Origin: Trichobilharzia szidati
Lineage: Eukaryota; Platyhelminthes; Trematoda; Strigeidida; Schistosomatidae
Assembly: GCA_944472155.2 (NCBI GenBank)
Contig: OX235271.1
Span: 90,781,256-90,845,255 of the forward strand
Direction of reading: 5' to 3'
Length of the DNA: 64,000 nucleotides
The first letter of the stretch is position 1. Each line of letters opens with the position of its first letter. A program made the translations under genes and the position numbers. Of this stretch, positions 1-12,341 are shown in pieces. Below the pieces are notes generated by a model. The model ran no database searches and had not been told where the DNA came from. It saw only the letters and a program-made list of their open reading frames with translations.

Positions 1-746
1 TCATTAATATTTATTATCTAATTTACATTTGTCACTGATCTACAATCAACTAGAGATTTCGAAAGTATACATGTATATTAATTAGGATATAGCATAAAAA
101 ACATGTACTTGAAAACACTATTGTTTGCTTGCTATTCTTGTTCTAGCTCCATAAAATAAATCTTCCAATGACAACCTCTCCTCTCAGTGCTACACCCTCC
201 AGCAATCTGCAGTGAATATCCTTTAAGATAGATATCAAAACTAAAAGTTGTTTGGTTAGCGTACTTCAATTGACCTGATATACTTAAACCAAATACTTAA
301 CACTTAATTATATTCTGCTTAGTTGTGATATAGCACAAATCTATTGTATAAATCACTAATGCTTGTTAATTGGTTTTGGTTGGCGGCCCCAAGAACATTT
401 TACTTACATAAAACAAATAAGAAGAAAGGGATTTTTGTGTACTGTGCCGAAATAGGGCAAAATATTGAAGATTTTTCTCTAATGGTTACTTTAGTTGGCA
501 CTCTATAGGACATGTTCAACAAGATTATAACTGAGAGAATGGCACACATTACTAATCAACTTTATAGGTTGTGTTAGGGTCTGCGATCATCGTTCACCAC
601 GTTTTGCCTTTATTTTAAAATCATAATAAGTAGTAGTGAAGGAAGGAGAACACAACCTCATTCATTTCATTTAATGGAGGCTTTTAACTTGATAACTTTA
701 CTATATGCCTGATAAAAAAATAGTGTCCTACTATATCGAAAGTGTT
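1..746. other. Non-coding, probably intron of the ILVBL-like gene
   Basis: I see no coding segment, RNA gene or recognisable repeat here. By position it should lie in the intron after the last visible exon. Confidence 0.4.
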
Positions 747-985
747 GTGCGTCGGTGGCACAACAGTAGAATGCTAGCCGGCCACACAGGTGGTTCGGGG
801 TTCGATCTCCGGCCGACGAACTCCTTTACCTCGCTAAGCCAGTAATAAGACAGGTGAAGACGGAAGGTTAGACATGAGGCTAGCAACCCCATCCCGTAAA
901 AATAAACATCACTGCTACCAAAACTCCAAGCCTTTACCTCGAAGCCCTGTGTTCCACTGGGAACGTAAAGGATTAAAAATAAAAT
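747..985 (+). mobile_element. tRNA-derived SINE, family 1
   Basis: It begins with a tRNA-like head carrying an A-box-like GTGGCACAACAGTAGAATGC and a B box GGTTCGATCTCC. A body (GAGGCTAGCAACCCCATCCC) and an A-rich 3' end follow. The same head and body recur at 5195-5412 (minus), 7080-7310 (plus) and 26570-26825 (minus). RNA polymerase III promoter boxes are inferred from the tRNA likeness. Confidence 0.8.
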
Positions 986-1329
986 GTCGAAAGTGTTAAC
1001 AACAAGATAATGCTTTCATGTTGGGATTACAAATTTCTTACATGAACCTTTGAACGTCACTGTTCATCATATTTTTTCTATCACTTAGCAGTTCTTGGTA
1101 AAGAAATTTTCATTTAGAATCAGCCAACCAAGTGTAATGATATCTTATTGAGCTTGGAGTTTACGGCTGAGATATTATCATAAATTTGAACAAGGGTACG
1201 ATGTTGAATAGGCTAATGCGTATATGTTGCCAATAAAAATTGACATTTCCCATGGTTTATGGTTTAAAAATGAAGTAAACAGATTGCAGGGGTTTAACTG
1301 TTTGTTAGTGAATTTCGACGCTGTATTTT

Positions 1330-1912
1330 CGAAAATTGGGATTAAGAAACATCCAGCTGCTGAGTCCCAAGTATGATGAAATGCACTGGATAGACATATA
1401 ATGTCATGTAAGAAACTAGCGAATTCTATATTTTCAGACCCCGAACACCCTCTCTATACGCAGCTCTCTCCTTGCATTTCATCTGGTAGAACTAGAAGCT
1501 ATATGCCAGGACTACCAAGTACAAAAACTCCACAATACCTTATCTGGCACAGCTGTTATGTGATGAGAAATCCGTTAGGTATGACACGATCAACTTACTA
1601 CGGCACTCTAACAAATAGTTCCCATTAGCTTTTGTTCTCCTTTCTTTGTTACTATTATACTGCTGCTCACATATTCTATTACACACTAATTTTATATTTC
1701 ATATCCTGTGGTGCATTGTGTAAACATGTGAATGCAATGCTGTTCTTTTTATTTCTTTTATTTCTCTTTTTTTTCTTTTTGTTGTTGTTGCTTTTTATTT
1801 TTAAAATCTTATAAAATTTATGAGGTAATCAGATGCAATATTGTAATGCACGCTGAAAATTCCATACCTGTACCACAAATACTGTTTGGAATAAAGCTAT
1901 TATTATTAGTAA
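1330..1912 (+). pseudogene. LINE family A, 3' end (reverse transcriptase C-terminus and 3' UTR)
   Basis: Codes LANSIFSDPEHPLYTQLSPCISS, which is shared with the minus-strand copy near 18,200 and with the copy near 26,240. A pyrimidine-rich 3' UTR and the terminal block TGAAAATTCCATACCTGTACC follow, ending AATAAAG plus ATT triplets. It is 5'-truncated and has no catalytic RT motifs left. The family assignment rests on matching copies in this window. Confidence 0.7.
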
Positions 1913-1955
1913 ACGATAAAGAGTTAAGAAGTTAACTAGTTAAAAAAAATTATAC

Positions 1956-2079
1956 CTGCTAAAATAATCAAATCAGCTTCACGTAGAGCAGTACGACGCG
2001 CATGACGAAATGCAAGTTTACTGTCGCGACCAAGAAGACCACGAGCCATACCAGACATGTAAGCAGGTATACGTAAGCT
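1956..2079 (-). CDS. ILVBL: ILVBL-like exon, last one in the window
   Basis: The 124-nt exon lies between TTTCTTTCAG and GTATAA. It codes [19 protein letters not shown] and [10 protein letters not shown], matching human ...MARGLLGR...ADVIVLAG. I found no continuation (expected TVCDFRLxYGR) on the minus strand of 1-1950, so the next exon should lie outside the window. Confidence 0.9.
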
Positions 2080-5000
2080 CTGAAAGAAAGAAAGAAAGAG
2101 TATATTTCAATACAAAGAATTATATCTTGAAACTTTATTTTTAGTGTTGTTATAGAGGTTGTATTCAGCGAAAAGTTGAAGTAATAGAAAATAACAATAA
2201 CAGCAGTCAATAGATGTTACCACAAATGGATTTTATTCAGGTAACCTTTGAAATCAAAATGTAGTATAAATATAAAAGCGCAAACAGTACCTGTGTGGGA
2301 AAAACCAAGCATATTCTACAGGAAAAATCTTGATTTTCCCTTAAAACAGAAATAAAAATGTATTATAAGAATGAACTCAGAGCTATGTTGTCTTTACCTT
2401 ATATATATATATAACTGCTCCTGCAGTTACATTGGAAGGACAGAAAGAAGGGCAAGTCTACGATTTTTTGAACATGTGCCAAAAAGCTTATGTCTAAAGA
2501 GAACAAATGCTTTAAACAGTGTCATCGCCGGGCATCTTCTTGGCACGGGCCATGAGGTGGACTTCACAAAATCGTTCAAAATTATCAGTAGGCAAAAGAG
2601 ATCAATTCTCTTCAAGTTTGCTGAAGCCATCTCCATCAAGCGCCTGAAACCTGATTTGTGCGTTCAGAAAGAAACAGTTATCAGTCTTTTTTGCCATGGT
2701 AACTGGATATTTTCATCTCTCTTTCATCTGAATACGTAATGCCGAAAGTTTCCATTGTCTATGACCACTATTATTCGAAATAGTGTTTAATATTATATAT
2801 ATTACTGTATGCATATACTGATTGATTAATGTTTGTTTAAAATGAACTCTGTGTGAGTATGTTAAAATTGTTTCTGTAGATATACTTAATAGTGACTGTG
2901 GCCTGTAAGCAGCTGATGAGAAGCCAACGAAATAAATGATGATACCACTTTATTCTGCAAAAACTGTAGTTCTCGCTTTATTCAAATGCATTAAGGGGAA
3001 CAAATGTATGAAATATATGCATATATGTATATATATAATATATATATATTTCATTTGCGCGGGCAAATCTATTCGTGGCCAAGTTAAGTTTAAGCTCAAA
3101 TATCCAGAATATATGTTTCTTGTTCTGGGCTACGAGCTGCACTTATCGACCGTTTGAAGGCTGGTGATATTACCCAGTTGCTCAGGCTGAAGTAGTTGGA
3201 GTAGTAGTTTATCTATAAAATAACGCTTTACAATAGGTTGTTCAGACATACAGTTAACTCATTTCATTATTCTACATAGGATAAATATGATGATGAAAAA
3301 GTACTACCACTGTTCCTCTTTTTATAAAAAAAATTAAAAAACACGTTAACAGTGATTAACTTACATTAACATTAGCAGCAGTTTCCTTAGCCGAGACTGG
3401 AGGTAAAACAGCCTGACTTCCAATTAACAGTATTGGTTTCTCAGAATCCTTGATAAGCTTTACTAATTTATTGATCTGTCTTTTCGTAGGAAGAGGAATT
3501 TTTGGTGGTTTAACTTCAATGGAAGTAAGACTTCCGGAATCTGGAGATTCTGATTTTGATGTGAAACCAGCGGCGAATAACTCTAGCAAGTAAAACTGTA
3601 GGTACCTGAAAAAATATCAATAATCATGTGGGAAGGGAAGGTGAATGAAGTTTAGTACTAAGATGTTTCATCAAAATATTACATACACACTTTGACTGTC
3701 ATCACGTGAAATATTAAACTCAAAGGGTTTTGACTAATCAGGTAGCATTCGATTCGGAATTCAAACCGCTGTACCAAAACTCACAAAGAAATATAAGTAG
3801 TCTTTCTTAATAAAATTATGGTTTCTTATTTAGCGCTACATGTAACTAGTGCTAGAACTTCGATTTATCTCGGCACGTTAACGATCTCACACGAATTTGT
3901 CAGTTTTTTGGAGTGCAAAAGCAATAAATACCGAGAATTGAGAAACCAATGTTAAGAAAACAGTTAAGTTAAAAGGCATTTACAGTGGGAGGTTTTAATG
4001 TTGTTAGTTTCGTAAGTATTACTTGAATTGCGTCTGAAGTGATCATCACGTCATACTATACAGAACTCAAAATTGGTTTAACATGCCCTTAAAGGTTATC
4101 AGACAATAGTAATTCAGTCTGATAATATCTGATAGTGATTGACACTTGGCAGCCGGGTATAACCAGCATACCAATGCATCGGTATTTCAGGATTTCATCA
4201 TACGCTGATATCGATTAGAGATCCATTGGAAAACCTGGGAGTACTGGACGGCTGTTTCGTCCCCATTTGGGACTCTTTATCAGTACGCACCCATCGGGGT
4301 TCAAACCCAGGACCTTCCGGTTACAAGGTGAGCTAATAGACCATTAAGCCACTGTGACCCGATCCAATGACCAGACCATGAATTCCAACTTCTGCCAATT
4401 CACGATACAGCACGACCACTGGCCAATGTCATCGGCGACTATTTGCCCTCACACCCAACCGGTTGTACCCCATTGGTCATGATTTCTCACCGAAAACCCA
4501 GGAAACTATCTACCTATATAGGACCAGTCGCTAGTGAGCCTCAGATTGATATTGATTGGACCGGGTCCTAGTGGGTTAGTGGTCTACGAGCTCGCCTTGT
4601 AAATGGAAGACCCTGGGTTCGGACCCCGGTGGGTGGGTGCGTGCTGCCGATGAGTCCCAAACTAGGAAGAAACAGCTGTCCAGTACTCCTAGGTTTTCTA
4701 ATGCTTCTCTAACCGATGTCAGCTAATGATGAAATCCTGAAACCAATCAAATTCCTGAAAACCAACACTTAAGTACCGGTATTATTTATTGAAACTCGAA
4801 CCTAAAGTACATTACCTAAACCACTGTACATAAGATAATTCAAATAATATAGCCAACACCAACTCAAAGTGTTGGTGAAAAATGAATATCTCTGTTATCC
4901 ACTAGACAACATCAATTCTTCCAGCTATGTTAATAAGGTTGAAAGTGTAAAGTATATTGATAAATTACTTTCTTAAAATGTGATTATGAGTGAATTAGAA

Positions 5001-8000
5001 TCTCCACATATTCATTCTAATGTATGTGAATGGACTAGCTACATGCCTTAAAATTGTCAGCCATCGATAAAGCTATTAACGAAACGACGTGAACAACAAG
5101 CAAACACCGTTGAAAAGTATTAGAGCACTTCAAGTATTATATACACTCCTAAACTAATTAATACAATTCACATATATTATATATATATATATATATATAT
5201 TCCTTCGAGTTATGTGTAAAATATGGGGCTGAAAGCTTTTACTCGGAATTTTCAATAACAGTAGTGTTTTAATGTGAGGTGGGATTGCTAGGCTCACACC
5301 CAACATTCTCCTTTTACTCGGCTTACTACTGGTTAAGCGAAGTTTAGCAGTGCGTCTGTCGGGAATTGAACCTGAACAACGAGCGTATTTGACGAACAGC
5401 ATTCCACCACGGAAAACGACAGTAACTTCGGAAAGTTGGGATTGTCAACTAAAATCTGAACATTTTATTTTAAATTTCTTAGTTCACATGAGCAACGCCA
5501 TGGACAAACTATTTTTCCAGTTTTTTTTTCTTTTTTGAAATAAGCGTTGATAAACTGTACTCACCAATTCGTAATTTTTTGTCTTATGGAATTCGGTTTC
5601 TTAGATATCTGAGTATGCTTTTCAACAAGTTTATATGGATATAATATGTCGATTGGTAATTCAACTAAAACTGGTCCTGTAAAACAAAAATACATAAAAA
5701 CAATATTGATAATTGAAAGAAACAGAAAATAAATGAAGATTGTGCATCCTTATTTCGGTATGACAAGGTAAAAGTAAATAAATTGTGAATAATGATTTTA
5801 CTCACATGAGATAAACTTACAAGTGAAATAGGAATAAACCCTTTATTTTAATTCATATTATCCCTTTTGCGATTATACATGAAGTGACAGGTGTTACTAA
5901 AGAGTCAGCTGACACTATAACTGATTACAATGGAAAAACTTTTTTTCTAAAACTCTTAAAATTCATTATTATTCTGAATGACAGTAAACTACAACAGAGT
6001 TACAAATTTATAGAATATACCCTAACAGTGCGCATAATGCGGAATAATAATAATAATATACTACTCATTTCCTGTGTTCCGAATACAACTGGCTTTACAA
6101 CTGCCTACAAGCTTTCATTTCTTTTTCACGTGAACTTCTCAATGTCACCATCGGACGCTCAGAATGTCGCCTCCCACTAAGGTTCCATTCAAGGGGAGTC
6201 CTATCTAATTCATAGATAAATCAATATCCTACAGTCTTATCAGTGAGTTACTTATCCCCTCATATTTTCATAAACATGCTTGTTTCAGTAATATTTTACT
6301 ATTCTTGATACAATATCCACAAGGTACACCTACATAATACTAACTGCCAATTTTAATTCTCGTGTATTTCAGTAAAACTTATTGATAGTTTTAAAGTGTT
6401 GTTCTCACCCAGCAGTTGGTGTTGAGAAAATAACTCAGAAATAATTCAAAACAATTAATTATGTTCGAAACATGCTCATTAAATCATCCTGTAACAACAC
6501 TGAGTGCTTGGGCATATAGGAATGCAATATGAAATTGCATTTGATCACAATGCCGAAGTTTTTTTCATACATTAACTTTATGGCAAGTACAGTGACGTGT
6601 ACCTGTAACAGCTTCTCTATAACATGACTCAGCTTAATATAAGATTGCTTGACTAAACCCCTAAAGTTGTATTAAATTACAACACTTTTGTAACCAATAT
6701 TTTGAACATAGTGACAATTTTTTTTTACCAAAGTCAATATAGATGACTAAAAAACTCAATAGTTTACCAGGAGTATCTGATTGAGCAACACAAAATGCCT
6801 CACAAAGAACAGGAATAATGTCTTTGACAGCCTTAACACGTTTGCACAGTTTACAAAGTGGACGAAACAGAGTTAGCTGATCAATATCTTGAAGAGATCC
6901 ACGACCACGCAAAAGACCGGAGGCGGCCCCAGCTAACAAAACCACAGGAGACTCAGCCATCTGTGCATTTTTCACTGCTGTCACAGTGTTTGTAAGACCA
7001 GGTCCTAAAAAGCATATAAATCAAAGAGTAAGAAAACATCGCATTAAATGGGTGGGATATCAAAATTATACATATATATATGTGCGTCGGTGGCACAGCG
7101 GTAGAGTGCTCGCCAACCACGCAGGTGGTTCGGGGTTCGATCTCCGCCCGACGCACTCCTTTAACTCGCTAAGCCAGTAATAAGACTAGTAAAGAGGGAA
7201 GGTTGGGCATGAGGCTAGCAACCCCATCCCGTAAAATTAACAACACAGCTATTGAAACCTCAAAGCTCTAGCTTGAAGCCCCATATTCCACTGTGAACGT
7301 AAAAGAATAATATATATTATATATGTCCAAACCAAACTCACTTTTAACAGTTTGAAAAAATTTGGGCATTGGGTTTATGATATTCATCATAATAACACTT
7401 GTATTTCCCAATGAATGAAAAACAACACGATATTGTTTTTGCTGACGTTTCGCTACTTAATGCTAATAGCTTTATCAAAGTATTAATAAACCGGAATTTA
7501 CAAAATCTCAGCATATATTATATATAACTAAGAGTTGAGGGGGTGAGAAAATAGACTTAGGTCAAGTTAAAAGGACATATTGAAAGTCAAAATAACAATG
7601 AAGATCACTAAACTAAATAACAAAGGTAGTAGTACGCCTGTTATGATATCAAAACAAAGTTTACTAACTTGATCATCGTTCGTCAGTCTGGGGTCATTTT
7701 TCGTTGTCAAGTTGGTCAACTGGTAAAGATAACAAAATCGAAATCAAGTGTAGATTGTTGGATCTGATCAGTGTTTAAAATTATAAAGGCAGTGTGTGTT
7801 TACATAGTGAACTTGCATATCACGTTCGTGTTGATTTTGTCACTTCATGGGGGAGGGAGGTGTTGTAACCAGGTCAGATTCTGTTTTAGTCCATCATTCC
7901 TATTCAGGCAATTTGGATTCCACTTGATATGAAGTGCTTCTGATATTAGACGTTCTTTGTGATTTCTGAAGTTTTTCTGGATTATTTCAATATTGTCAAA

Positions 8001-11000
8001 ATCAATTTTGTGGCCTGATTCTATAGCGTGTAGACCTATGGCTGATGATTTTTCAAGTTTTTCTAGTTCAACCGGATTTCTCGGTGGTCGAACAGATGCT
8101 CTACGGTATTCATCTCTTCTGATTTTGATTTCTCGAGATATTTGTCCGATGTATATCGCATCACATTCCAAGCATTTTATTTTACGGGCACAATTAGATA
8201 GAGAATCTTTAGGGATTTGGTCTTTTATATGGACAAGGTTGTTTCGTAGTGTGTCTGATGTTTTGAAGAAAACTCTAATGTCGAGCTGATTGAGTACTCT
8301 TCTGATATCATCTGACGTCTCTGCTCTATATGGAATGATGACTGTTAATGTCCATGTTTTCGGAATGTGTTTTCGGCTATATTTTATGCCTGTGTTGATT
8401 TAGTTGATGAAGTTCCTTGGGTAGTTGTTTTCTTGAGAGTTTCAGTAATGTTTGATATTTCTTCTTCTTTCTCTATCTCATGCATTATCAGAGAGTGGGC
8501 TCGTCTAAGAAGACTTGGAACAACTGATACCTTTGTGCTGATGGGGTGTGATGATTTGAAGTCTAAATATTTATTTGAGTAGGTTTTCTTCCTGAATATG
8601 GATATATTAAAATGTCCGTTTTCCCTTCTCTTAACTTACCATTTCTAGACTGCCTAGTTAAGAGAAGGGAAAACGGACATTTTAATATATCCATATTCAG
8701 GAAGAAAACCTACTCAAATAAATATTTAGACTTCCAGACATCACACCCCATCAGCACAAAGGTATCAGTTGTTCCAAGTCTTCTTAGACGAGCCCACTCT
8801 CTGATAATGCATGAGATAGAGAAAGAAGAAGAAATATCAAACATTACTGAAACTCTCAAGAAAACAACTACCCAAGGAACTTCATCAACTAAATCAACAC
8901 AGGCATAAAATATAGCCGAAAACACATTCCGAAAACATGGACATTAACAGTCATCATTCCATATAGAGCAGAGACGTCAGATGATATCAGAAGAGTACTC
9001 AATCAGCTCGACATTAGAGTTTTCTTCAAAACATCAGACACACTACGAAACAACCTTGTCCATATAAAAGACCAAATCCCTAAAGATTCTCTATCTAATT
9101 GTGCCCGTAAAATAAAATGCTTGGAATGTGATGCGATATACATCGGACAAATATCTCGAGAAATCAAAATCAGAAGAGATGAATACCGTAGAGCATCTGT
9201 TCGACCACCGAGAAATCCGGTTGAACTAGAAAAACTTGAAAAATCATCAGCTATAGGTCTACACGCTATAGAATCAGGCCACAGAATTGATTTTGACAAT
9301 ATTGAAATAATCCAGAAAAACTTCAGAAATCACAAAGAACGTCTAATATCAGAAGCACTTCATATCAAGTGGAATCCAAATTGCCTGAATAGGAATGATG
9401 GACTAAAACAGAATCTGACCTGGTTACAACACCTCCCTCCCCCATGAAGTGACAAAATCAACACGAACGTGATATGCAAGTTCACTATGTAAACACACAC
9501 TGCCTTTATAATTTTAAACACTGATCAGATCCAACAATCTACACTTGATTTCGATTTTGTTATCTTTACCAGTTGACCAACTTGACAACGAAAAATGACC
9601 CCAGACTGACGAACGATGATCAAGTTAGTAAACTTTGTTTTGATATCATAACAGGCGTACTACTACCTTTGTTATTTAGTTTAGTGATCTTCATTGTTAT
9701 TTTGACTTTCAATATGTCCTTTTAACTTGACCTAAGTCTATTTTCTCACCCCCTCAACTCTTAGTTATATATAATATATGCTGAGATTTTGTAAATTCCG
9801 GTTTATTAATACTTTGATAAAGCTATTAGCATTAAGTAGCGAAACGTCAGCAAAAACAATATCGTGTTGTTTTTCATTCATTGGGAAATACAAAAACCCT
9901 TATTATAATGAATAATATAACTGTATAAATATGAAAATAGGTGTGCATATTGTCGGACTAGGCACTTAACTTCCAAGATATGTCTTCAATCTTAAACTCA
10001 CTTTAACGTGACTTGATTATCTGCATAACATTACAAGTCAAGGATTATTTAGTGTTTATAACGTAGTTAATAAACTTTTGCGCAGTGAGTATGCTATAGG
10101 TTCGAAAACTCACAGAACCCAGGTCAAGTTCACATAGTGTGACGCCACCGATTGATGACACACTATGTCAACAACCAAAAAGAATTTACCTCAAAAATAA
10201 ATCTATTCACCAACGTTATTACAACCTTCTACATGCCAACATTTAGACACAAATTTCCAAGATATCTGACATAACCTAAGGCATGATGAAATAATACCAG
10301 TATCGTCTTTACAGAGTGAAAACTGTCAAGTTGTACATATGGTGACAAAAGCAATAATTATGTCTGTACTATAGCAATGTTATTAAGAACTCATAACTCG
10401 GCAAAAAGATCTCTTTTCGTAGCTTCATTTCAAAGCTGTATGGTTACTTAGGGTTTTACATACAATGTTAATTGTCAACAAAGGTCAAAAGTTATTGTCA
10501 GTTTGTAACAAAATAAGTCAAAAAGTATGGAAAATAATGTGAGAAAAATAATGAATAATCCTACGTTAAGTGATAAATAATCTTTAGAAAAAACGGATAA
10601 GAAACAAGTAAACAAAGATGTGCAGCAGTTTAAGTTGCCACAATTCACTCAGCACACAAAGCCAGAGAAGAAAGTAGGAGAAATGCATATTAGAGACAGT
10701 AAACAGGGATATGAGATAAAAGGAATAGTAATAACGAAGAGCAATATAGTTTCACTATGTATTATAAGTCACAAGGAGTGGATGCATCTGCACCATCACC
10801 GAGAACGATTTTGAGCTATATCACCAATTGTCTCCAGCCTTCATTGGTTTTTACCATCCCGAGGACCCCAACCAGGAAGTCTACACCTTCCTACGTGGCT
10901 TAAACTAACTGTTGTGGATTTCATTGACTGATGAAGCCACGTATTCGTTTGACCACCAGTGGCTCTTTTTCAACCTGAAGGCACCTGTCAGCTAACACTG

Positions 11001-12295
11001 CTTATCGAGGAAGGCGATGGCTAGGCATGCGTAACACATGTCCTAACCGTCTCAACAGATGTAACTTTACAGTCTCGTCTATTGATTTTCCTTCCTTGCC
11101 AAGCACTCAACGCTTAATTTCAGTATCGCTCACTCTATTATACACCTTCACACGGGATATGGAATGCAGGCATCTATGATCAAAAACAGCTAACCTTTTC
11201 ATGTCTTTCACTTTCAATGGCCAGGTCTCACAGCCATAAAGGAGGACAGAGCGAACTCCTGAGCAGTACACACGCCCTTTGGTCGATGGCGGGATATCAC
11301 GTCTACGCCAGAGACGGCATAAACTGGCATATGTCAAAGGAGCCTTCTGTATCAGTGCTGAGATTTCGTCAACGATCAACCCGTTGGGGCTGATGCAACT
11401 TCCCAACTAAGTGAAGTGGTCAACGCGATCTACCATTTCACTCACTATTTCTAAGCTGGGAGTCAGTGCAGTCCAGTCCTGTAGCATCATCTCAAATTTG
11501 GCAGAAAGAATCGCATGCCGAACATTCTCAAATTGCAGCTCAATATGTTTAGAAGACTCCGCATTTTCTCAGCGTCTTCGCCTAGAAGGACTATATCATC
11601 AGCATATTCTACGTCAACGACATTCCTTGATGGTAACAAGCCAGTCCCTGAGTTGCTGAAGTGAGTTAGGATTAAGTCCATTAGTACATCTATGATGAAA
11701 TTAAATAGAAAGGTGGACAGTGGTCAGGCATCCCTGATGGACACCACTAGTTGACACCACTTCAGATGACAACTCTCCATAAGCTCTTACCTGAGTTATG
11801 AAATAAAAAACGAAAAACTAAAATACTACATTATTATACAATAATTACGGGAGATAAAACTGACACTAAGGCCACGATAGTTAAAGAGACTGATAATAAT
11901 CTCTAACTCTTGTTAATTAAGACTGTATATGAGCGTCAAATGACAAGTAAGCTAGTTACGCTACTTCTCTACTCTGAATAGGGAAACTTAGGAAAGCAAG
12001 GGCCTGAAAAATGCACATCCCCATTAACTTAAAGTGGTCTGTAGCCACACGACAAAGTATACTAGGTGTGTGTGTAGTTCCATGCTGACATACGAATAAA
12101 GAACGTAACTTACTTAGTTTTACTTAGCTTAAGATTATTATTATTGCTTCTATCAAGATTACAACTGCTACTGTTTACGACCCACCTAACTTGGTTGAAA
12201 ATTATGAATGAAATGTTTTAGACCTGTCCCAATATAATACTGTTACACAAAGCTATTCCTAATAACAATTGATTCATACTTAGGTCTCATAAACC

Positions 12296-12341
<46 letters not shown>

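Larger units (their letters stand above)
7392..9900. repeat. 2.5-kb palindrome of two Penelope-like copies
   Basis: Left arm (about 7392-8636) and right arm (about 8656-9900) are reverse complements around a 19-bp spacer (8637-8655). I counted only five base differences along the arms. Each arm holds the end of a Penelope-like element: the RT end ([26 protein letters not shown]), the linker, the GIY-YIG domain and a 3' end with a hammerhead-like box. The copies point outward from the centre. The right copy includes the spacer bases, which read as codons LPFLDCL. The left copy stops short of them. Everything lies in the 5.4-kb ILVBL intron. Confidence 0.92.

Noticed and set aside
760..825. Possible tRNA gene
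   Set aside because: The A and B boxes are real, but the acceptor and anticodon stems do not close and the sequence continues into a body shared with three other loci. It is a SINE head.
1632..1935. Phe/Leu-rich small frames
   Set aside because: Translation of the pyrimidine-rich 3' UTR of LINE A.
8367..8582. Plus-strand frames over the left palindrome arm as genes
   Set aside because: The antisense of Penelope coding sequence; the same frames occur reversed in the right arm.
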